From: Ochotona curzoniae
Taxonomy: Eukaryota > Chordata > Mammalia > Lagomorpha > Ochotonidae
Direction of reading: 5' to 3'
DNA: 64,000 nucleotides
Assembly: GCF_017591425.1 (NCBI RefSeq)
Contig: NW_024464918.1
Span: 22,038,001-22,102,000 of the forward strand
The number at the start of each line of letters is the position of its first letter. The first letter of the stretch is position 1. The notes below the pieces were generated by a model. That model worked only from the letters and a program-made list of their open reading frames with translations, was not told where the DNA came from and did no database searches. The translations under genes were made by a program, and so were the position numbers. This document shows positions 1 through 10,499 of the stretch, one piece after another.

Positions 1-160
1 ACCAGTGGCTGGAAAATCTTTCTCTGTCTCTTCATCTGTGTATAACTCTGGCTTTCAGTAAATAAATGTTTTATGAATAAATAGAGAAAATACAGAATCA
101 CTGTCTATTACTTACTGAGAAAAAAGGAATGATAGAAGCACTCAGGAAATGTTGTCATCT

Positions 161-441
161 AAAAAAGATTTATTTACGTATTTGAAAGAGCTTAGAGTTT
201 GAGTTGTTAGTGAGAATGAATCTTCCATCTACTGGTTCACCCAGATGGACACATCTGTCAGCATTTTGCCAGGAGCTCCAATCAGGTCTCCCGCATGGGA
301 GGCAGGGGCTCAAATGTGGGCTTTCTTCCACTTATTTCCCAGATAATTAGTAGGAAGTTAGATCAGAAACAAACTGGCACCCACGTAGGATGCCAGCATC
401 TCAGACGGCAACTTTTCCCAATATTCCATGATGCTGCTGGG
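161..441 (-). mobile_element. Old CSINE (lagomorph tRNA-derived SINE), antisense
   Basis: The antisense tail aaaaaagatttattta opens the copy. It then follows the CSINE antisense order: a diverged purine-rich stretch, atcttccatc-like block, a ggtctcccgcatggga-type block, and an end like the antisense CSINE head (atgatgctgctggg). It is strongly diverged, so this is an older copy. Edges are approximate because no clear target-site duplication was found. Confidence 0.7.
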
Positions 442-514
442 AAACATATTTCCAATCTTGTCTTTTCAACTACACAGCATAATGGAAAAGAATTTGATGA
501 TGAAGCATGGCAGG

Positions 515-629
515 TTTAGTTCATCTTTCTTCCTGTTCTTTCTCTTTCCTTCCTCTCTTCCTCCCTCTCTCCCTCCCTTCCTTTCAGCCATCCATCCTTT
601 CCTTCCTTCCTTTCCTTTCCCACATCCCT
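515..629. repeat. Polypyrimidine simple repeat
   Basis: Degenerate (TTCC/CTTT)n-rich tract of about 115 bp, almost free of purines on the + strand. It sits beside an old SINE. The short open frames in it are a by-product of low complexity. Confidence 0.8.
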
Positions 630-925
630 TTCCTTTAAATTAGAGAAAAAGAGAAAGTGAGAACAAAAGCTTGAGAGAAAGAGAGACAGAGAGGGGTTCA
701 CTTCTCAGTTACTCACAATGGTGGAAACTGGGTCAGCATGAAGTCAGCAGCCAACAGGTAGGAACTCAATCACCCAGATCTCCCATGTAAGCGACAGGAA
801 TAAACACTACCACTGTTAACTTCCAGATCTTTATGAACTGAGAACAGAACTGGGACTTGAATCCAGGGACGAAGAAATATGAGCATCTCAATTGTGTCTT
901 GACTCCTATAACCAAACACTGACCC
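630..925 (-). mobile_element. Old CSINE, antisense
   Basis: Antisense CSINE layout: an A/G-rich stretch (gagagaaagagagacagaga), then ttcacttctcagttactcacaatgg corresponding to the usual ttcactccccaagtggccacaatgg region, then gatctcccatgtaagcgac. Highly diverged. The far end is indistinct. Confidence 0.65.
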
Positions 926-1101
926 AAGGATCCCAATCTTGACACACTGATTACTATTTATGTTGATTTGAACGATTCACTTATTTTCCCCAAGCCTCAG
1001 TCAGCTAATATATAAAACAGATATGATTATATCTACACTATACAATTTTATAGAAGTAATTCATGTATGTATGTGTATTTGTATGTGTTTGCCATGTTCA
1101 C

Positions 1102-1110
1102 AACAATACC
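1102..1110 (+). repeat. Target-site duplication, left copy (U2 insert)
   Basis: aacaatacc (with up to two further shared A) precedes the U2-derived segment and recurs directly after it at 1148, as expected for an L1-type insertion. Confidence 0.75.
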
Positions 1111-1111
1111 A

Positions 1112-1147
1112 ATCACTTCTCGGCCTTTTGGCTAAGATCAAGTGTAG
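1112..1147 (+). pseudogene. 3'-truncated U2 snRNA retro-fragment (about first 36 nt)
   Basis: The segment begins atcacttctcggcctttt and continues ggctaagatcaagtgtag. This matches the highly conserved 5' end of vertebrate U2 snRNA except for one change near position 4 (cA in place of cG). It stops after about 36 nt and lacks the rest of U2, including most of the branch-point-binding region, so it cannot make a functional snRNA. It has no poly(A) tail. Direct repeats of about 9-11 bp (aacaatacc, 1102 and 1148) flank it. Short, 3'-truncated snRNA pseudogenes with flanking repeats are a known class; origin by priming of L1 reverse transcriptase on a snRNA template is inference. Confidence 0.85.
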
Positions 1148-1156
1148 AACAATACC
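1148..1156 (+). repeat. Target-site duplication, right copy (U2 insert)
   Basis: Second copy of aacaatacc immediately after the U2-derived sequence. Confidence 0.75.
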
Positions 1157-1511
1157 AAATAAGTAATAAATTTCATAGTTAATGACAACTGAGCTTTTGA
1201 TTTTATGCCCTTACAATGACATGGCTAACCTGGATAATTAATGCAAGGAAAGTTAACATTTCTAGAACATGGATCATAAAAGTTCTTCACAATAAAATAA
1301 TGTCTTCATTATGTTATGAAATAAAATTAAAGCAGGAAAACAGACTCTAGCTTTTTCATTTCATAATTGTATCCTAAATTAGAATGCCTAAAACAAATCA
1401 GCACAGTAATTGTGAAAAAAAACTATCAAGTCATTGCTGTATTTCAGCCATTAATTATACCTTCTCTCTATAAAAATCACATCTAAATTCTGATATCCAA
1501 GTATTAATTTT

Positions 1512-1827
1512 GAAAGCTTTATTTATTTATTTATTTATTGGAAAATCAGATATACAGAGAGGAGAGACAGATCTTCCATCTGTTGATGCACTCCCCAAGG
1601 GGCCACAATGGCTGGAGCTATGCTGATCCCAAGCCAGGAGCCCTGAGCCTCCTCTGAATCTCCCACGTGGATGCAGGGTCCCAAGGCTTTGGGCGATCCT
1701 TGATTACTTTCCCAGGGTACAGGAAGGAAGCTGGATGGGAAGCAGGGCTGCCAGGACTAGAACTTGTGTCCATATGGAATCCTGAAGCATGTAAGGCGAG
1801 GACTTTAGCCACTAGGCTACTGCATTT
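1512..1827 (-). mobile_element. CSINE, antisense, moderately young
   Basis: Nearly full-length antisense copy: (ATTT)n tail at 1518-1540, attggaaaatcagatatac, gagaggagagacag, gatcttccatctg, ctccccaaggggccacaatgg, a gtcccaaggctttgggc block, gggaagcagggctgccagg, and the antisense head gactttagccactaggctac. Conservation points to the pika-type subfamily. Confidence 0.9.
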
Positions 1828-3129
1828 CTTAAATGTTCATCAGTCCTTTCAAAACATATGGACTGAGTTCCCATCATACATTCCATTATTGGTGGCATGA
1901 AATTTAAATACCTAACAATAGAATTGGTGACTGTGTAAAATGCTCTGATAACCCCAAATCTAACCCAGATGGGTAGTATTCCCAGGAGTGGAAATGCTGC
2001 TAGGGTGGAACATAAGAACCAACAGATGACTGCCTCTCTCAAGAATCTCAGCTATGAGGAAAGTTTGAAGGAGTCAATTTCCTGATTACTGGCAAAGAAC
2101 TCTGACACCCAGAACCTACTGAAATGATGAATAAGAGGTGTGGAACTGATAACCTTCTCCTAGAGGAGAAGGTGGCCGAAAGAAGAGTTACTGAGCACCC
2201 CTGGCGCTGGGAGTTTCTGTCCACTGGCTCCTGTCATTCGTGCTTTTCCTCCATTTCGCTCAAGGAATGTTGTAAATCCAGAGGTGACTCATCACACACT
2301 CTAGTAAGCAGCTGCTATTTTTGAAAACTGCCACAGATACCAAATTCAGATGAATGGAGTCAAGCATCTGTCACAGAGTTTTTGGTCAGAATTAGGTGAA
2401 CAGAGTACTCAGAAACTCAAAATTCTATTTTTATTGTGACCTCTTTCAGTTATCCATCAAATATCCAAATCCCCTTTCTTCTCATCAGAGAGGAGCAAGG
2501 CTACCTAACTGAAGCCAAAAATGTAAAATCCTACACGTTTAACAAGCAGCCCAGAATCTGAATTCACATAGTAGATATTCACAAAGAGGAAACAAATGAC
2601 ACAATGACAAAGTAAGCAAAATTTTTGTAGCTCAGCAATGCTACTGAAGAAAAAGAGTACTTCCAAAATCCAGTTTGGGTTCTTTTTTTTCTAAGCACAG
2701 ATCTTGATAATGATTAACAAATATAGTCCTTTTCTATTACATTACTTTCCACAGCTTTGAAAAATTATTATTCATTATATGTCTTGACTTATTTATGCAA
2801 TACCCTATGGTAGCATAATAGGCGCTATTTTCCTCTCACTCTCCATTTACTTGACAGACATATGCACAAACACACACACACATGCATGTGCACACACTCA
2901 GGCAAACACACACACACATACCGTACATTTATAATTGCTGGGATAAAGAACAGGTGTGTTTCGACTATCTATGACTGAAAAGTGTACAGACTACCTCTGC
3001 CTTATGATAGCTTGACTTACACTTTTTGGCTTATGATGGTCGCAAAAATATGCCAATACCACCATTCTTTTACTTTCAATAGTCAATGAACTACATGAGA
3101 TAGTCAACATCTAATTCTAAGAGAGCCTA
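1828..3129. other. Non-coding interval, no gene seen
   Basis: About 1.3 kb without a recognisable gene or clear repeat apart from the CA-rich microsatellite near 2.87-2.92 kb. Short open frames here show no domain or codon pattern that I recognise. Confidence 0.5.
2866..2921. repeat. Imperfect (CA)n microsatellite
   Basis: Interrupted CA/TG-alternating tract: acacacacaca, a catgcatgtgc core, and a second cacacacacacata run. Confidence 0.9.
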
Positions 3130-3130
3130 C

Positions 3131-3430
3131 GGGCTGGTGTTGTGGCATAGTGGGTACAGCCACTCCCTGCACTGCCTGCATTATTTCTGAGTACTGGTTC
3201 ATGTCCAGGCTACTCCATTTCTGATACCAATCCCCTTCTAATGGCTTGAAAATAAACAGTGTTAACTCGAGCACTTGGGTTCCCATCACTCACATGGAAG
3301 ACCTGCAAGAAGCTCCTGACTCTATTTTAGCATGGCTCAGCCAGTAGACAGATCTGTCTCATTCCATTTCTGTATCCCTCTCTCTGTAGCTCTTTCAAAT
3401 AAATAAATAAATAAATAAATAAAAACATTT
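3131..3430 (+). mobile_element. CSINE, sense, old subfamily
   Basis: Sense head gggctggtgttgtggcatag with an A-box-like start, the block agcacttgggttcc, acatggaagacctgcaagaag, a pyrimidine stretch, and an (AAAT)n tail at about 3397-3424. The head resembles the older gtggcgcagtgg-type CSINE rather than the young pika type. Confidence 0.85.
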
Positions 3431-3656
3431 TAAAAAACATTTTCTGCATGACATGATTTTGTCCTATTCGGACTCATACAAGCACTCTGAGCACATTTAA
3501 GGTAGATTCAGCTAAACTATTGTGGAGATTATGCATATCAATGCATCTGTTATTTATAACATATTACATTTATTTTAGGTCTAATCAGGACATATTCTCA
3601 TTGTCAACAGAACAATACTTGTGCATCGGTAACAGAGGATAAAGTAATTCCATTTT

Positions 3657-3975
3657 GGGGACCAGCTCTGTGGCACAGTAGTTAAGGCCACTGCCTGCAG
3701 TGCCAGTATCCCTCATGAGTACAGGTTCAAGTTCCAGCTGTTCAATTCTGATCCAACTCCCTGCGAATGTGCCTAGGACAGCAGCAGAAGACAATCTAAA
3801 GGATAAGCACTAGTGGATGACCTGCAGCCACGTGGGAGACCTGCGTGACGTTCCTGGCTTCTGCTTCAAACTGGACAAGCTCTGGCATGGAGGCCAATTC
3901 AGGAGTGATCCAGAGGATAATAAAGCTCTCTGTATGTCTCCTCTATCTTGCTCTATCTCTATTTTCCACAAAGTT
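3657..3975 (+). mobile_element. CSINE, sense, old subfamily
   Basis: Head accagctctgtggcacagta with atggcacagt-type A-box region. Then gttccagctg, aaggataagcac, cacgtgggagacctgcgtga and tcctggcttctgcttcaaac. The 3' tail is decayed. Confidence 0.8.
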
Positions 3976-4379
3976 TTAATATTTTTCATTCTTATGTTGT
4001 GCATTTTTATTTCCCTTCACCATAATTTTAATGGTCCCCCTATCAACTATGCCTATTCTCTTATAAAAGACATTAACAGGAAAATAGTCTTGCCCCATCT
4101 TCTTATCTCCAAATGTTCCATTCCCGTCATGAGAATTCCTTTCTGTTTGTCTGGATAGACTAAGAAAATATAGAGATAAGCATCAGATTTTATCTAAGAA
4201 TAGAATGGGATGGGCACTGTTTATTTACTGAGTATGTAGACTGCTAATTATAGATTTAATTGTTGCTTTTATTAGATTAGAACTAAGAAAACAGGAAAGA
4301 TTTAGTGTCAAATGTATTAGGTTATATAGATGAGGCTAGAGGATTTGATTCTTTAAAATAACTTCAAGCTCACAAAAAA

Positions 4380-4710
4380 GGGCCCAGTGTGATAGCATAG
4401 AGATTAAAGTCCTCGCCTTGCATGCCTGGGATCCCACATAGGTGCCAGTTCTAATCCCTGCTGTCCCACTTCCCATCCAGCTCCCTGCTTGTGGTCTGGA
4501 AATGCAGTCGAGGACGGCCCAAGACTTTGGGATCCTGCACCCGTGTGGGAGACCGGGAGGAGTTTCCTGGCTTCGGATTGGCTCAGCTCAAGCTGATGCG
4601 TGCGGCCACTTGGGGAGTGAACCATCGGATGGAAGATCTTCCTCTCTGTCTCTCCTCACTGTATATCCACCTTTCCAATACAAAATAAATTAATCTTAAA
4701 AAAAAAAAAA
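4380..4710 (+). mobile_element. CSINE, sense, young pika-type
   Basis: Full-length sense copy: gggcccagtgtgatagcata head, cctcgccttgcatgcc, agctccctgcttgtgg, cgaggacggcccaagac, tcggattggctcag, ggaagatcttcctctctg, and a poly(A) tail of about 14 at 4699-4712. Flanks carry an imperfect direct repeat (aacttcaagctcac before, aacttcagtctcat after) consistent with a target-site duplication. Confidence 0.92.
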
Positions 4711-4715
4711 AACTT

Positions 4716-5139
4716 CAGTCTCATAAAGATGCTGTGGTTTAGAATCACTCTTTGATAAATCTATACTGTCACTCATCCAGAAACTTGGTGCATTCAGTCT
4801 ATGGGGTACTACAGGTCCTTAAAAATTATAAAAAAAAATAATTCTGAAGTAATGAAGAGCACATGGAATTTTTCAAAAGAACATTGCACATTTTATATGT
4901 GTAATATACATATAAATATCAGTACACAGTTTGCAAGCACAAAATTGTTAGGTTGACAAAAGTAGAGAAGATCATCTATAAAAACTGCAAATAAATATAA
5001 AATTCACTTACATTTTTGTACAACAAAAGGCCACAGAAATAAAAAAAAGTATCATTTTTTTTTCTTATAGATAACCAAAATGAGATTGGATAAAATTTTC
5101 AAATATGTATATAGTTGAATACATATATATGTGTATATA
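4716..5139. other. AT-rich non-coding interval
   Basis: No gene or assignable repeat. An AT/TATATG-rich stretch lies near 5.10-5.15 kb. Confidence 0.5.
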
Positions 5140-5462
5140 TACATATTTGAAAAGTGGAGCCACAGAGTTACTGACAGTAGGGAGAGATAGAGAGGAGAGA
5201 GAGAAAAAAAAGAGAGCTTTTCCATCCATACTTTCACTCCCAAGATAATTGCAATGGCTTGGTTTGGGTCAGGCCGAAGTCAGGAGCACTGAGTTCCATT
5301 TGCTTTTTCCACGGGAGGCAGGGTGGAGTTAGGCCCAGGCAGTTCAGCCATCTTATGTGTTCCCACACATATTAGCAGCAAGCTAGATCTGAAATGGAGC
5401 AGCTGGGACTTGAACTCAAACCAGCATCACAGGAGGCAATTCAAACTGCTTTCTCACAAGGC
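5140..5462 (-). mobile_element. Old CSINE, antisense
   Basis: Antisense order is preserved though diverged: gagagaggagagagag, ctttcactcccaagataatt, gtcaggagcactgag, agcaagctagatctgaaatg, gagcagctgggacttgaact. This pattern (ggagcagctgggactt) marks the older CSINE subfamily. Confidence 0.75.
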
Positions 5463-5957
5463 TGGATACACAGATGAGATTCTGTATCTTTCTTATCTCT
5501 AGTAAATTTATCCCAGGCACTCAACTATCCCCACTGAGTTGTGTTTCTTTCATTTTTAAGCCCCAGTTCCCCAAAATAAATGTATTTAGAGACCTAGATA
5601 TTCTAAGGCTGATGACAATGAAATGTGACTGTTTGGGTGGGCCAGAACCTGAGCTGACTGCTGCCCACATAACCAAGGGACAATTGGACACATGGAAGAG
5701 ACAGCAGGGAAGGGTGAAAACAGAGGAAGGGGAGGAGGAGAGGAAGCAGGAGGAAGGCAGCTATACAAACAGGCTTCAGAAGAAATAAAATCTATGAGTG
5801 TTGGATAGGAAGCTAGCCTCCTGAACAGTTAACATACATTTCTGCAGTTTAGCCTCCTGCATGTGGTATTTTATTATGAGAGCCTTACCAAAGAACATGC
5901 ATATATACACTACATGTATTGACACAGGCATATACCTGATCATAGCTGAAACGTATG
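5463..5957. other. Non-coding interval, no gene seen
   Basis: Unassigned single-copy-looking sequence with a purine-rich patch (gaggaaggggaggaggagag) near 5.73 kb. A 104-codon open frame crosses it but is explained by the purine bias and has no recognisable motif. Confidence 0.4.
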
Positions 5958-5960
5958 GAC

Positions 5961-6240
5961 ACTAGAATGGCATTGTGCCGAATGAGTAAAGCCACTGCCT
6001 GCAAAGCCAGCATCCCATATGGGTGCTGGTTTGGACCTGGTTGTTGCCCTGGAGAAGCAGTGGAGGATGGCAGAAGAGTGTGGGTCTCTGCATCTGCCCA
6101 GGAGACCCTGAAGAGGCTCCCAGCTTCCATTAAGACTGGGCCTCATTTGGCAAGCAAATCAGCAGATGGAAGATCTCTCCTCATCTTTCCATCTAACTGT
6201 GCCTTTCAAATAAATACAAAATAAGCTTTTGCAAAAAAAG
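5961..6240 (+). mobile_element. CSINE, sense, old, slightly shortened
   Basis: Head actagaatggcattgtgccg, then agccactgcctgcaaagcca, catcccatatgggtgctgg, gaagcagtggaggatggc, caggagaccctgaagaggct, agcagatggaagatctctcc and a ttcaaataaatac tail. Confidence 0.85.
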
Positions 6241-6394
6241 CATCGATACAAAGATACAGTTGAAGATTCTATGGTAAATAGGTTGATCCCTCTTCAAGTA
6301 TCACACCCAACCGATAAAACTGTGGAACAGTGTCAAAGAGAAATGAAGCTGTACATTTGCTAAGAGTGGCAAGATAGGTTGCTATAGCAGGGGA

Positions 6395-7015
6395 AAGAAA
6401 TGGCGGCATGGTTCAGCAGGGGAACAGCTTAGTTTTGCTGAATGCGAGGACATGCTGTAGGACAGGCACAGAAAGGAGCTGGAAGGAAAGTCAGTTACTG
6501 TGCCTGCTGGCCTTCTGGGTTTGCTGCTGAGCCCTGTGGAACTTTGACTCTCACCTTCCCGCAGAGAATTTGGGGGGAGCTCATCCTCAAGGAGTGGCCT
6601 TCGTTCCTGCAAAAAGACAGTTCTGATTTGCAGAATTACCTCTCAAAGGTGCAGAGAAAGGATTGAGAGTGTAAACTTTCTAAAATAAAAGTTTTTGAGT
6701 AATAGCAGGTGAGAAGGGTCTGGAGCCAGGGTCTGGCTTGAACAAATCATTCTTTTCCCAGCTTTCTCAGGCAGGAAGTGAAGTGTTCATGAGGGTGGGT
6801 GTGTCATGGCAGGGCCATGTTCCTCAGCTGTGAGAATGAGAAACTCTTCTGTGTTTGTGCAACTCTCAGTGTTGAGGGGTGGGGTGGACAAGATTGTGTC
6901 TGCTGACAGTGTGCAGTTCTCACAGGCCAACGTTAAGGCCTCGGTTAACAAGAGGGCTCAGAGGAACCTCATTACAGTTTGGGGTAAAATAATTTCCCCC
7001 GTGACATAAGGTAGA
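6395..7015. other. Unassigned GC-richer block
   Basis: About 620 bp, visibly less AT-rich than its flanks. It carries a polyadenylation-like aataaa near 6.68 kb and phrases such as gagaatttggggggagctca. Open frames of 60-76 codons occur on both strands, but none shows a domain I recognise. It could be an old LTR, a decayed retrocopy, or single-copy sequence. I cannot assign it. Confidence 0.3.
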
Positions 7016-7199
7016 AAATAGGCTAACATTAATAAATTTTCAGGATGAAATACACATATTCGCATTATTTGTTTCTCTGATCGGTTTCCTTATACAGATC
7101 TTATCTTTCTCACTCCAAAAGGTCCTTGACTGTCAATTTTGGCACCTTTCAATCATGATGGAGTATAGTAAGCCAGGTTCCCAGACTGTCCTTGAGCTC

Positions 7200-7400
7200 A
7201 CAGTTTCATTTCTTCATCTTTAAAGAAGATTCCTTTGTGAAAGAACATTTCCGTTCTTCGCAAGACTATCTCCTTGTTTCTAAGATTCAACTTGGACATT
7301 TCCTTTCCTGAAATCCCTTCCCTGACCCTTTCATACAGGGTCTGTTTATACTGTGATACTGTCCATGTCCAGATGCTGTACTTCAGCACAGGCTTGCGAC
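7200..7400 (+). repeat. Possible L2 fragment
   Basis: The phrase ccttccctgacccttt after ggacatttcctttcc resembles the 3' portion of mammalian L2 (ccttccctgaccaccc). Short and diverged. Confidence 0.3.
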
Positions 7401-7429
7401 TGTCCATATTCTCTCTCCAGTCCCACTCT

Positions 7430-7472
7430 TCTCTCTCTCTCCCTCTCTCTTCCTCTTTCATATATATATGAA
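7430..7472. repeat. (CT)n / (AT)n simple repeat
   Basis: ctctctctctccctctctct followed within a few bases by tatatatat. Confidence 0.85.
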
Positions 7473-7689
7473 ATGAATATTCATATGTAAATGAATGAAG
7501 GAATGAGTAAAAAAAATGGTACCTGGAATTGGAACTCAGTTATATTACTTATAACAAATTTCCACCTGAATCATTTAAGACAAAAAGGCTATTAGAAAGA
7601 GAAGGTAGCAGACACTTAAAGATGCTCAGGAAGCCACATCAGCCCATCTTTTTTTTTTCCTTAGCACAGGCAGACAACTAGAAATGACA

Positions 7690-7990
7690 GACCTAAAAGG
7701 ATCTTGTCAGAAAATAGGTGGCACAGAAAAAAAAAAAATAGGTGGCACCCCAATTCCAGGAAACCTCACCCTACTCCTAGAGTTCTCCTCCCTTTCTCAT
7801 GAATATCCCACCTCTCATTAAATAAAGGAGAAACTTCCTCACACACTTGGGGCAGATCTTGTTACCTGGAGCCTGCCTGCTACCCTACTCTTGGAGATGT
7901 GCTTTCATTTACAATAAATACTGCTTGATTAAGCATAATTGAATCCTGACACATCCTAGAATTTTTTTGTGGTGATGTCAAGAACCCGGA
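7690..7990 (+). mobile_element. Probable solo LTR remnant of an endogenous retrovirus
   Basis: The stretch starts with tgtcagaaaataggtgg. It contains a TATA-like attaaataaagg, a second polyadenylation-type acaataaatactgc, and then a pattern typical of the R/U5 end of class I ERV LTRs: ...gaatcctgacaca... followed by gatgtcaagaacccggactc, which resembles the LTR/primer-binding-site junction. A short internal duplication (aaaataggtggcac, twice, at about 7.71 and 7.74 kb) is present. No gag, pol or env frame lies next to it, so at most a solitary LTR remains. ERV class is inference. Confidence 0.42.
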
Positions 7991-7999
7991 CTCATTTTT

Positions 8000-9526
8000 T
8001 AGAGATCATGTGACTTCGAAATGGCCTAGCTGAAATTCACAGCTAGATCTCAAGACTTAAAAATTAGTAATGCACTAAGTGAAATAGTCCTGACCGTGGT
8101 GTCACACTGCAACCTTGATTCATTAGAAAAAAAAATAGAGGAAGAAGGGGATGAGTAGTAAGAATAGAGAATGCTCAGGCATGAAACCAAATTACTAAAA
8201 TAATTTTAAAAGTTAAAAATATGAGCCTAAATTCAAGAAATTCACTTGCCTGACATCTATGTTAGTTTCCAATCAATGTTAAAATTTGTCAACAAAACAG
8301 ACACAATCTCTGACCTCCAAGGGACTGCAATCTAGTAGAAGTGGGATGGCAGGGGGAGGGAAAATAAGCAAAATAGTTTGCCTGATTGAACATGAAAAAA
8401 AAAAACAACCTTTAAAAAATGTCGGTAGAGAAAAGTTACAGCAAAACAGAGGGGAACTACTTAAAAGAGGGGGAAGCTATTATTTGTTGGTGAAAATCCA
8501 GCTATAGTCAAAGCAATAATAGTTTTAACATATAAAAGCAAGAAATCATCACCCTACAAGAGAGTGAATTACAACCAAAAAGGTTAAAGCAAAATCCAAG
8601 GGAGAAATTTGCAGCAATTTTGATAGGCCAAGAAGTAGATGAATGTATAATCCATGACAAAGAACAACTTAGCATTCATCACCAAAATAATTTGAAAGCA
8701 CAATTTTTAATTGTTTTGATGGGGTATGCAATATAAATAATCTTTTTGTCTGCCTGAAATCTTATTTAAGCCATTTTCACCTGTATAATTTAATAATTTT
8801 TCTCCTTTGTCCAATAGTTACACATAACCAGGAAAAGAAATAATTTGTGTAAGCCAATACATATAAGTAGAGTAGGCAATATATATATATATATATCACA
8901 GAGAAAAAAGTTAATTTGAATGCTTAATAATGAACAGCCTCATCATCTGAAAAATTTAGATAATTTGAATGAATCATTCCTTAAGTAATTATGAGAACTA
9001 AAGTTTTGCTCTGGTGATATTTTCAATTTGACATTTTAATTTTACCAACAAATCACACACTATGTACTTTTCTATGTTACTACTTAATTAACTAACTTTG
9101 AGGAACAGAGGTTTAAATTAAAATTAAATATGAAAATCAATTTTGAATATAAAAATTATTTCATATTTAGAAGATTTTTTAAATTGGAGTGTTACTTCCC
9201 ATGTGTCATTAGTATATTCCACCATTAAATTTTTACCTTACAGCTCCTTAATTTTTAGAAAGTTTTTAAACGGGAAACAGATTATTAAACATCTATTTTC
9301 TACTTATCTGGAAGACAGAGAAAGAGCAAGTTGTCATCCACTGGCTAACTCCTCACATGAATTCTGCCTTTCTGTTGCTCCACTTTGCAATACATAAAAA
9401 GATTAAATGTATATTTAAAGATATAAAAAATCAACACCCAATGACTTAAAATTGTTTTCTTAACTGAAAGCAAAAAATTTACATAGTGCATAAGGTAAAC
9501 GTAATATATGTGTCATTCAACTTAAC
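8000..9526. other. AT-rich non-coding interval
   Basis: About 1.5 kb without a gene. A stretch near 8.29-8.36 kb (ctgacctccaagggactgca) has the flavour of an ancient dispersed mammalian repeat but is too decayed to name. An (AT)9 tract lies at 8879-8896. Confidence 0.45.
8879..8896. repeat. (AT)9 microsatellite
   Basis: Uninterrupted AT dinucleotides. Confidence 0.95.
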
Positions 9527-9539
9527 ATTATTAGGCATG
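9527..9539 (+). repeat. Target-site duplication, left copy
   Basis: attattaggcatg, identical to 10196-10208; it defines the left edge of the intervening retroposon. Confidence 0.9.
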
Positions 9540-10195
9540 AGTCTGTGAGCACCAGGGACAGGGGTCCAGCAGCACCTGGGCCCACCTGCATAATGGGTGT
9601 TGGGGCCATGAGCCCCAGAGGCTGGAGGTCTGATGGGGCCTGGATCCCTTCACCTATGTCATTGGGCCCTTGTTAATGGCAGGCCCAGAAACACATGGAG
9701 CAGATGGAAGCTCATTGGAGCCTAAAGAGGACATCTAGTGCCATGGCAGAGGACAGAGAACAGAGCAAATCAGACATCTACCCCAGCCAAACAATGACAA
9801 CAAAAATTGTAAATTGAATTTACAGTTTCCTTTCGAGACTATGTCAGCCAATAGACATTGGCAGGATTCCCTCATCCTTTGATCAGTGCAATCAGCAGCA
9901 TTTCAGATCTATCGAAACCACTTGGGCAGAAGTCTTGGGGTTGATATTGGGCGGCTGTCCCTAACCCCGGGTACTGGGATGGTTGGAAGTCTGGGTATGA
10001 CTTCTCCTCTTGTCTGTATCTTTCCCCCAGATACAGGAAGAAGAAATAGAAGTAGTAGAAACAATGATTATACCCACTTTCCCCTAATTCTCAATCCTTC
10101 CTACCCTGAACAACAATAAAAACATCATTAAAAATAAACTAAAAAAAATAAATATATACATAAATAAATCCCCCTCCCAAACAAAACTTGAAAGA
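9540..10195 (+). mobile_element. Tandem-unit retroposon, copy A (SVA-like layout)
   Basis: A 656-bp insert bounded by a perfect 13-bp target-site duplication, hence moved by target-primed reverse transcription. The 5' part (9540 to about 9740) holds roughly two GC-rich repeat units (for example cacctgggcccacctgcata and gggtgttggggccatgagcc). The 3' part (about 9820-10135) is unique: gattccctcatcc, ccacttgggcagaagt, a tattgggcggctgtcc block, ctgggatggttggaagtctg, then aggaagaagaaatagaagt and an A-rich end (aacaacaataaaaacatc). The same 3' module recurs antisense at 20.7, 22.3 and 46.4 kb. It has no coding frame of note and is probably non-autonomous and 5'-truncated. I do not know its Repbase name. 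Confidence 0.75.
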
Positions 10196-10208
10196 ATTAT
10201 TAGGCATG
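10196..10208 (+). repeat. Target-site duplication, right copy
   Basis: attattaggcatg, matching the copy at 9527. Confidence 0.9.
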
Positions 10209-10485
10209 CTAAAAAGCCAGAAAATATGACTCATGTGAACAATCCAATAATAAATCAGAACTAACTCAAAAGTGTTATGGACCTTAGAATGATCAGAGAA
10301 GGAAAACAAAAAGTTATTGAGACTGTGTTTTATACATTTGAAATACAAAACAAATTGCACTTGAGTATGAAATGATAATATGCTAAATGTTATTAACTAT
10401 AAATCTTACCTTAGAGACATAATGAATTCAAGGATATACAACAGAAACTATCTAAAACAAAACAGAGAACTAAAACATCAGCAAG

Positions 10486-10499
10486 CTGTCAGACAACAT
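10486..10499 (+). repeat. Target-site duplication, left copy (imperfect)
   Basis: ctgtcagacaacat before the SINE; ctgtcacaggcaacat at 10812 after it. Confidence 0.7.

Larger units (their letters stand above)
926..1511. other. AT-rich non-coding interval with a U2 snRNA fragment
   Basis: About 590 bp of AT-rich sequence without a gene. The only recognisable item is the U2 snRNA-derived insert annotated separately near 1.1 kb. Confidence 0.6.
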
